From contig NC_135366.1 in the NCBI RefSeq assembly GCF_051622035.1, forward strand, positions 3,751,001 through 3,815,000: 64,000 nt of DNA, written 5' to 3'. How positions within the stretch are numbered: the first letter of the stretch is position 1; every line of letters starts with the position of its first letter. Positions 56,336 through 64,000 of this stretch are shown here, in pieces. The translations under genes were made by a program, and so were the position numbers. The notes under the pieces were generated by a model. The model did not search any database and was not told the DNA's origin. It saw nothing but the letters and a program-made list of their open reading frames with translations. This DNA is from Arctopsyche grandis (taxonomy: Eukaryota > Arthropoda > Insecta > Trichoptera > Hydropsychidae).

Positions 56336-57392
56336 ATTAACGATTTACCGGTAAATCACTAAAATTTCGCCATCAGCAATTACTTTATCGCGAATTAAGT
56401 ACATATCGTTGGCTTAGTGCACATATATTTTATGTCCATTTTTGAATTTGTATCAAATTTTAAGTTTGTATGTAGATGCTGGAGTAGTTCAAGTTTTTCC
56501 TTTCAAGGTGATTTATGTAGGGTTGGAATTGAACGAAAGGCTGATGTATGGGCTATGGTTGAGAAAGGGTATGTTACGACGGATTGTGAGAAGGGGATGA
56601 AAAGGGGTAGAGATGTAACGGTTAGTCGCAGTTAGACCTGTACTCCGCGCGGTTGGTCGCTAAGCCTCCGCACATATCGTCTTAATAAACAACGTGACTG
56701 AAAAAGCACGTGTTTGGTCATCACCTCAACCGCCACATCCTAACCGTGGTCCTGAACAGCGTTATCTGTCAGGATCCTTTACCACATTTATATATACCAA
56801 ACAAATTTAAAAATAAAAAAATGGACATACAATATCTGTGCACCAAGCCATCGATATAGACATAATATTGCATTAAAAATCGATGCAAGTGGCGTATTGT
56901 GGATTAGGTAGTCTGGAATTTGTTTATTTTCAGTATTAAATGTACAAAATGACTAAAATTTTGAGTAGGACGAGTAGGAAGTATGCCAGGCAGTAAAGTC
57001 ATCATATTTCTTTTTTATTAGGTCTTGACGTTGTGTACAATAGTAACATAGAAATAAGTTGTAGTTGTGACACCACTGAGGCATTCGTAAGAGTGGCTAC
57101 ACTGATGCATGCTTAGAAGTGGCAACACAGACCAACCAAGTCGTAATAAATGCGATCATACCGTTGTTTCTATTGTGATTATTAATTATTATTACAAATG
57201 GACTTTATGTATTTGTATGAAATTATTCACCTGAGATTTATTTTATATAATTTGCGGTTAACATTTTTATGAAAATTAACAACATACAGTTATCTAATCC
57301 ACTTTTTTTTTTCATTTACTGGTAAATCGGTGATGGGAGAAATTATTTAGCGTTTACCGGTAAATGAAATTAGACGACAAATTGCAATCCCC
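56336..57392. mobile_element. Possible hAT-like element
   Basis: Left TAGGGATTGCATTAACGATT then TACCGGTAAATCAC. Right GTTTACCGGTAAATG then TTTGTCGTCTAA-complement and ATTGCAATCCCC. The TAGGGATTGCA end resembles hAT termini, but no 8-bp duplication was found. An LTR-like segment lies inside. Confidence 0.45.
56572..56786 (+). mobile_element. Candidate solo LTR
   Basis: TGTTACGACGGATTGTG to CAGGATCCTTTACCACA, with AATAAA in TCTTAATAAACAACG. The 5' end resembles those of the LTRs at 38183 and 58004 (TGTWACG). Flanks GGTA and TTTA do not match. Confidence 0.4.
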
Positions 57393-57418
57393 AAATGAGA
57401 TTTAAAACCATGTTTTTT

Positions 57419-57854
57419 ACATATATGTATACCAGGAAGGCCTTACAGGTAAACCCCAATGCGCCTTCCTGGCCAATTACAAACAATGCAGCATTTTTAT
57501 TACACAAGTCAATGAATAACGAGACACTGAAAACTCGTAATTAAAGAGACATCTATGAATTGTATATAAATTTTATTGTACATTAATCTTACTCAAATGA
57601 TGGTGACATAGTAGGTAGGAAGGTTTTTAGCCAATTTAATCGGGAACCGTTTCAACAATGAAATCAGAAAAATTGACAAACTCTGATAGGAAACGATCGA
57701 CCTGGAGTCACAAATATCCAAGTCTTACCAGCAGCACTACAGATATACACTACAGATACTGAAAAATTATTTTCAATCGAGGTCAGCTCATGAGATCAAA
57801 TCCGGCGCCTCTCGGTGCTAGGCATAAGCTTAACGACCGAGCTATGCTGCTGGC
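57419..57854 (-). mobile_element. tRNA-derived SINE
   Basis: 3' end ACCAGGAAGGCC at 57419 and promoter end GCCAGCAGCATAGC at 57854. The body matches the SINE at 29140 closely. Confidence 0.8.
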
Positions 57855-58003
57855 TGAATGAGTATAACAAAAGGTGGTTACTAAACTTCGTTAAATTACA
57901 CCTTGAATCTGTGAAAATAATAATGGAGAAACTCAATTCAAGTATTGCAATGACAATCCAAGATATAAGTAACAATAAAATTGTGTATGTGCACCAACCA
58001 TAC

Positions 58004-58365
58004 TGTAGCGTAGGGGTGGGTTCAGGATCCAAATGAAAGGCAAAAGTCGCTTCACAGCATTTATTCAACGATTCAGGAGGTCCACACGATACCACCGCTC
58101 ACTCCAGAATAATCTCATCTACCGTGTGTACCTCCTTATAAAGGACAAGTTGCCCAGCATAGCTTCCCCTCACCATGAATGTGTCTATTGTCTAGGCACT
58201 TAAAGGTCTACCCTGGCGAGTCTTTTGTTTACGCACGCACTCGCCCAGGTCTATGAGAACTACAGCGTATCCTTTGTTCGGGCACTAATTAGCCTTATCC
58301 GGGGTCTCTATTGTTCACCCACGAACGCACTTAGTGGATACTCCCTCTCATGTTCCCACGTTACA
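58004..58365 (-). mobile_element. Solo LTR, 362 bp
   Basis: On minus TGTAACGTGGGAACATG to ACCCCTACGCTACA. AATAAA present in GTTGAATAAATGC on that strand. The 4-bp duplication is ATAC (58000-58003 and 58366-58369). Confidence 0.82.
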
Positions 58366-58369
58366 ATAC

Positions 58370-58867
58370 TTATCCCACTTTGCACTTTGCAAATGAGATC
58401 GTTGGTTCTTCAGTTAAATGAAATCGACGATCAAAGAATATAATATAAAGTACATTTCAGAGGTGAAATCTGCTATAAGGGAAACTGATATAACTAACTA
58501 GCCTACTCAAATATGTAAAAACGTTATAAAAAAAGTCAAAACATTGGTATTGGTACTAACTTGTAAATAAACCTCGTAAATCCAAACTTAAATTTCGTTC
58601 CAAGAGAAATTGGAAACTGTTTTATCCGCTTTTATATTATTATATCACTTCTATCGTGCTTTTAAGGTGCAGATACAGAGTGGTTTGCGGTACGTGTTTT
58701 TCTTTTTTAGTTTTGCACATGCAATAAAAACTCTGCACGTCTAATCTATAACATCGTGATCGTTGGTAAAACTCACCCCCTGGAGTGTTTTCGGTATATT
58801 TTAACCTTTTATTCACATATTTGAAGGAATTTAGTAGAATTTTATCGAAGTAATAAGATCGTAAGAA
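58370..58867. other. Intergenic, no gene seen
   Basis: AT-rich; nothing recognised. Confidence 0.6.
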
Positions 58868-58871
58868 TTAA

Positions 58872-59191
58872 CACGATGGCGGCCGCTGACTCATATTTGT
58901 ATCATGTTGGGTGCACAACGCTTAGTGGCCGCTGGTACATATACATATGATTTACGACTGCGCGAACAGTATCAGTCCGCTGATATATTTTTGTATCACG
59001 TTTGCGTCAATCATTTGTGGTCAATGATACAATTTTGTATCACGTTTTCGTTTATGACGAAAACGTGATTCAAATATATATCAGCGGACTGAAAAATATA
59101 TTCGCGCAGTCGTGAATCATATATGTATCAGCGGCCAGTAAGCGTTGCGCACCCAACATGATACAAATATGAGTCAGCGGCCACCATAGTG
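58872..59191. mobile_element. Palindromic piggyBac-type MITE
   Basis: 320 bp. Ends CACGATGGCGGCCGCTGACT and AGTCAGCGGCCACCATAGTG. Flanked by TTAA on both sides (58868-58871 and 59192-59195). Arms pair over most of the element, with a core of ATCACGTTTTCG / CGAAAACGTGAT. Confidence 0.88.
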
Positions 59192-59195
59192 TTAA

Positions 59196-60208
59196 CAATG
59201 ACATGACGACACGCCTATCACAGCTGGAGTCTACCAAGGCATGCCGTGCCCTACTTTTGAGTGTGCTCTTACCATTAGACGATTATCTTTAGTTACGATT
59301 TTATTTTTATGTTACGATTTTTAAGTATTTCACAGAGATGAGTTTGAAATAGAAAATATCGCTTTTGACTAAAATTTCACATATACAGGTAATGGATAGT
59401 ATACTAAGTGCGGGTAGTAAAACTCGTTTTAATTAAAATCGATACGCAAAATTTTTATTTATTGCACACAGTTCATTTAACGCACACGACACACATTCAA
59501 ATTCGATAAATCTAAATGGAAATTTTCAATTATCACATCGCTAATCCAGACTAGAATACTCTGGCATAAAATAATGTATAGTATAATAAAAGGATTTATC
59601 TGATTATCAATTGATTACGGATAAAATTCTACTCGGTTAATTTCTAAACATTAACCGCGGTAACATTGAATTGTATCAAAAATAAAAATACACCGACACT
59701 CAACATTTTCTAAATCGAAAATATATGAATATAAAAATAATAATTAGTTGAATATATGTATGTATAGCGCTGCTTAAGTGCTGCTAAAAAACATTTACAG
59801 CAACGAACATACAATATATATATATGTATATAATACGTACATACATAGCCTATATGAATCGACCGAATAAATTAATTATGATACATCTACTTAAATACAC
59901 ATATTATTGATGCAATATGACTTCATAGCACTTGATAAAGGCGATAAATGATTTTTTTAACATGTAAAGCGTAAAACTCCGATTTAAAAAGGGTAAAATT
60001 TGTAGGTAATCTAATGACTTCACGTGCTTCGCAATTATTGATTCATTTCAATAATTATCATACAGTATTTGCACGACCATGTTCATCTTCAGTCGACTGC
60101 CGTACTATGGACTGTAGCTAAAATTAAATTGAATTATTACTTTATATATATATATATAAAAAAAAAACAATACAACGATTTTATTATACATTTGGTATTA
60201 TAATAAAT
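59196..60208. other. Intergenic, no gene seen
   Basis: AT-rich with TATG microsatellites. Part may be LIN37 3' UTR. Confidence 0.5.
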
Positions 60209-60663
60209 GGTTGTGGCTATTTGCAGGTACTATATCCACAAATTATTGGCTATTTGCAGGTACTTTATCTGCTAGTTATTGGCTATTTGCAGGTACTATA
60301 TCTGCGACAGGCGCAAAGCCTTCTGCGCATGCGCGTGAACTGTCACTGTCAGCGTGTTTACTGGTAAAATTTGGTTTTAAGCCTCTTCAAATTTAGTTCG
60401 AAGTGACGTAGAGTAAAAAATATAATCAAAATCAGTTATCATATACAACGTATAATACCTACATACAAGTACAAGCCGCGAACTAGCTAAATGATATAAA
60501 TCTATTACAATACCGTGCGAAATTTATTCGCCTCGTGTATAATGAACGATTGATTAAACAAGTCTAGCATACATTAAATGTAAGAAATTATAATCGGATT
60601 ATAAGTTCACCTGCAAATAGCCAATAATTCGCAGATATAGAGTACCTGCAAATAGCCACAACC
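60209..60663. mobile_element. MITE with terminal mini-repeats downstream of LIN37
   Basis: Left end GGTTGTGGCTATTTGCAGGT. TTGGCTATTTGCAGGTACTA then repeats twice more in direct order. The right end CTGCAAATAGCCACAACC is inverted, with one more inverted unit before it. It ends 15 bp before the LIN37 stop codon, so the LIN37 3' UTR probably runs through it. Confidence 0.75.
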
Positions 60664-60677
60664 ATAATAATTTGCAC

Positions 60678-62687
60678 TCACTTTGGCTCCATTTCATTTA
60701 AAATCTCTTGGGTTCTAGCGTATCTAGACTCGTATATGACGGCTTGCTGAAGCCACTTTCTACGCACGGCGTGCCAACGATTGAGATGATTCTTCAATAA
60801 GACGTCTTTCGGTATTGGAGGTTCTTCATTCTGCATATATATTTTTAACAAAAATCAATCAAAATCATATACCAAATTAACATTCAAAACCTGTATACGA
60901 CCACTCACATAGTTTAAATTGATATTGTACTTAGAGCGGGTACACTGTTCAGGTAATAACGGGGGTACCCTTGACACGGGATGACCTTCAGGCGGCGGCA
61001 ATTTGATCCCGTCTTCCACCTCCGGCTCTTCGTTTAGTGAATTATCATTACACCTGAAAATTTACGTCATATTACAAAAGAAATGTCGCATTTGTGTACA
61101 ATTTTTACGAATCGAATGATGAGGACTTGTAGTTTCTCGGTTTGTTGGCCATCCATGCTCTACATATGGGATATAGAGAGGTCTTTTCGGTGAATTGAGC
61201 CAAATCAACACTCCTATCGAACAATTTCATAACATACGAATTGTTCTTATGCATTTTGCGTAGTTTCTTTTTGCTAGACCTTTTCACGTTCTTCTCGGAT
61301 GCATTATCGTCGTCACTATTGTAATCATTGAGATCGCGTTTGGTTTGAGATGAAATCTTGTACTCGTTCCAATTTCTGTAATCCATTTAGAACTGCTTGT
61401 AATGTATGATGCAAACATAACTAACATATCTTACTAGAACTGAATACTTTAAACATATACATATCATATATAAAAGCAATCGGGGATTGATTATAAATAC
61501 AAATACAGTAGAACCTCGATTATCCGGACTAATTGGGGATGAAGGTAGTCTGGATAATCGAAAAAATCACAATTGACAGGGAAAGAAGTGTATATTCAGT
61601 ATGAATAATTTTTATTTGCCTATAATTTACATATAAAATAATATGAAGATCAATATTAAGAAATTCAATTATGGATTTATGCTTAAAGCTAGCCGTTTTT
61701 TTGAAGCTGCCAAATCACGAATAATGGACCAGATATTGGCGATCGTCTTTGAATGAGCCACATAAAAATACACTCTTCGACTTCTTCGTTTCCTGATTTT
61801 TTCATAACCTTATGCTCTGAGCTTCCATCTTCAGACATTAAAGAATCAATACACTTCATAATGGTAATATTAAAAATAAGTATTTAAATGGCGATCAAAC
61901 TTTCAAGAAACAAACGTCCTTTGAGTATTGAATTTTGAAGACAACCGACTCATTTCCCTGTCTTATTTTCGAATTTTTATGTTATGCATTTATGACTCGT
62001 GCCCCGTTTTATCTTATGCCATCTCAAACGTAAACATTTGAAAGCAATTTCAATTCGTCACATGCAAAGCAGTAAAATTTGTGTTTGTTTTTAACAATAT
62101 GGATAATCGAGGTTCTACTGTATGTGTAATCATACATATAATAGACTGACGAAACAGTTCATCGGGTATTTAATGTGTCAAAAATGAGCAATTATGTTGC
62201 AAAATGTACCGTAGATGTAGCGTATACATATGTGTCTAAATCAATACCTTTCTCTTTTGGTAGGTGTGGGATCACAAGAAGAATCACTGTCCTCCATTGT
62301 GTATTCCATTGCGTCCCTTAAGGCTCCTCTAAGTCTGCCACGAGCATATAAAACATCATCTGAAAGTTTATTTAATTTTTTATACAACATACTTAATAAT
62401 GCTAAATAACAAAAAAAAGTTAATTACATTTTTTAAGACGTGTCACGTTTTATTATTTGATATTTGAGCTTTTGATGAAATAACGGAAAATTGTATTGTG
62501 CATATGGCATTGTATGGTAACATGGTGTAATAGAGTAACACATTATCGAGCACTTGCCTCTGACTAGCTCCTTGTTCGGGGCAGGCGTCTCCGTATCTGA
62601 GGAGGCTTTGCCCCCGGGAGAGGTGGCATGGGGGCGCACTGGAGTTCCCCCTGTGGAGCCTCCGCCCCCGCGTCGTTTGCGAGGCAT
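60678..62687 (-). CDS. lin-37: LIN37, MuvB/DREAM complex subunit, 268 aa
   Basis: LIN37 is a MuvB core subunit (fly Mip40) that represses cell-cycle genes in DREAM; nuclear. Exons (minus): 62558-62687, 62248-62359, 61109-61375, 60909-61053, 60678-60830; sum 807 nt. Diagnostic segment: [12 protein letters not shown] (131-142) then LYPICRAWM (148-156). Upstream [16 protein letters not shown] matches the N-terminal helix of the family. The C-terminal exon has the conserved basic helix ([20 protein letters not shown]). Exon 1 starts [10 protein letters not shown]. Intron 1 begins GCAAGT after AGAG and ends CAG: a GC-AG intron. GT at the nearby GGCAA|GTGC would put a stop in frame. Intron 2 holds a pogo-like element. 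Confidence 0.95.
61506..62120 (-). pseudogene. pogo/Tigger-like transposon relic in LIN37 intron 2
   Basis: Ends CAGTAGAACCTCGATTATCC and GGATAATCGAGGTTCTACTG are perfect inverted repeats with a TA duplication (61504-61505 and 62121-62122). On minus, about 61690-61870 encodes a fragment with [26 protein letters not shown] and SPISGPL. That is the CENP-B-type DNA-binding helix region of Tigger transposases, ending in a stop. The catalytic domain is gone. Confidence 0.85.
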
Positions 62688-62819
62688 ATCGACGCGAACT
62701 TGTCGATTCGACTAAACTGTCACCCGCCACCAGGCAGCCACTCGAAGCATTGATTCTCGATACTGCTACTAATACCACCATACCTAACAACTGTCAAATT
62801 TATTACAAACCTCCTTTAT

Positions 62820-63023
62820 GGTAATTGGACTATTCGTCACATTGGGGTGGTCACAAAGACAATTTTTGCCATGAAAATCGCGAATACACAATATTTGGCA
62901 CTCAAGTTCTCGTTACTATGATAGTTATCGTTAGTATGATGGACTTTTTGGCTGCCAGATGTTCCGTTATAGAGATTTTAGTGACTTTGTGACGAGTAAT
63001 TTGTGACCAGTAATCACCGAACC
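62820..63023. mobile_element. 204-bp MITE (GGTTCGG family), reference copy
   Basis: GGTAATTGGACTATTCGTCAC to AGTAATCACCGAACC. Perfect 9-bp duplication CTCCTTTAT (62811-62819 and 63024-63032). Confidence 0.93.
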
Positions 63024-63032
63024 CTCCTTTAT

Positions 63033-63536
63033 ATAGGTTTTTCATTCCAAATTGACCCTTTTTCATTTCAAATTGACCCTTTTCCATTTCAAATGAAACC
63101 TGTTTTATTTTAAGGGGGTATTCTAGTCTAGAGGGACAAATTATGGGCGTTTTTTTAAAATTCAATAGAACGAAAACTAAAAACATTTTTGGTATGCATT
63201 TTTTATTATATGTTTATTAATATTTCAATAATACATAACAAAAATGAAAAAAAACATTAAAAATTGAAAAAATTACAGGCTGGTAAAGTGGGGGAGGTAA
63301 AAAAAAGGGTGCCTCCATCTTGACACGATTCCAACCTTTCTAGTCATCCGAAAAAAAAAAATTCTTAATTAATACGAGTGTCACTATGGTCCGTACCACG
63401 GAAAAAAATAAAAAAAAATTTTTCGCGAAATGGCAACTATTTGAAAAAAAAAGTAATTTTTTTCAGTTTTGAATTTTTTTAAAATATTAAAAAACAAAAT
63501 TTTTACTTAATTCTGGTACGGACCATAGAGGGATAT
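63033..63536. other. Intergenic, no gene seen
   Basis: A-rich stretches and three near-repeats of TTTCATTTCAAATTGACCC at 63045-63095. Nothing coding. Confidence 0.55.
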
Positions 63537-63545
63537 ATAAAAAAG

Positions 63546-63951
63546 GGGTCTACGTGACGAGACAGAATGTTAAATTACAGAAAACACAAATATCGGAAGG
63601 CAAATATCGAAAATCGAAAGATCTTAAGTCGAAAGATCAAAAAAAAAATGGTGCATGGTAAGCGGTACATACTCACTTAATTTGCTCGAGCAGGATACAA
63701 CAGGAACAAGAGGAACATGCTTTTCCTCCCGTATTCTGCGCGCGCACATTAATACGGGAGGAAAAGCCTGTTCCTCCTGTTCCTGTTGTATCCTGCTCGC
63801 GCAAATTAAGTGAGTATGTACGTGAGTATGTACCGTTTACCATGCACCATTTTTTTTTGATCTTTCGACTTAAGATCTTTCGATTTTCGATCTTTGCCTT
63901 CCGATATTTGCGTTATCTGTAATTTAACATTCTGTCTCGTCACGGAGACCG
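63546..63951. mobile_element. Palindromic Mutator-like MITE, copy 2
   Basis: 406 bp, GGGTCTACGTGACGAG to CTCGTCACGGAGACCG. Perfect 9-bp duplication ATAAAAAAG (63537-63545 and 63952-63960). Same family as 15830-16222, with an extra ACGTGAGTATGT repeat in one arm. Confidence 0.92.
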
Positions 63952-64000
63952 ATAAAAAAGACCCACACCAAATTTTAAGTTAATTGGTCCATTAGAACTT

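Overview
The window is nuclear DNA from an animal, almost certainly an insect. It is AT-rich, its genes are split by short GT-AG introns, and it is crowded with AT/TATG microsatellites, MITEs, solo LTRs, Helitrons and tRNA-derived SINEs. The order could not be settled from sequence alone.

Six genes were assembled exon by exon. (1) 8578-19885, minus: a protein of about 1,274 aa whose N-terminal third is a Mab-21 (cGAS-like fold) domain. (2) 33781-33978, minus: a possible 65-aa membrane protein, head-to-head with DDX42. (3) 34054-42053, plus: the DEAD-box helicase DDX42, 12 exons, 799 aa. (4) 43058-43996, minus: PYM (partner of Y14 and Mago), 3 exons, 188 aa, tail-to-tail with DDX42. (5) 47747-49659, minus: mitochondrial p32/C1QBP, 5 exons, 267 aa. 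(6) 52442-55620, plus: ZCCHC4, the 28S rRNA m6A methyltransferase, 5 exons, 438 aa. (7) 60678-62687, minus: LIN37 of the MuvB/DREAM complex, 5 exons, 268 aa, with a GC-AG first intron. Total exon length divides by three in every multi-exon gene, which supports the junctions. In the Mab-21 gene one donor was chosen partly to keep frame. The genes are housekeeping loci (splicing, exon-junction complex, mitochondria, ribosome methylation, cell-cycle repression) with no sign of an operon or cluster.

The rest is mobile DNA. 0-8.5 kb holds 5'-truncated LINE tails, microsatellites, a GC-rich island and a 31-bp minisatellite. 15.8-24.7 kb holds a palindromic MITE with 9-bp target duplications, two Helitrons (one loaded with about 2.1 kb of GC-rich tandem repeats) and a 1.08-kb terminal-repeat retrotransposon in miniature (TRIM). 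24.7-33.5 kb holds SINEs, a 1.75-kb Harbinger-like element, a small Helitron and solo LTRs. 44-47 kb and 50-51.6 kb hold nests of elements whose target duplications allow the order of insertion to be read. 53.8-60.7 kb and 61.5-64 kb hold further MITEs, LTRs and a decayed pogo/Tigger element.

No new defence system or new pathway was found. The most informative items are the two nested-insertion records, a 204-bp MITE family with 9-bp duplications found seven to eight times, the minisatellite-bearing Helitron, the GC-AG intron of LIN37, and the Mab-21 protein, which appears to lack the catalytic acidic pair.
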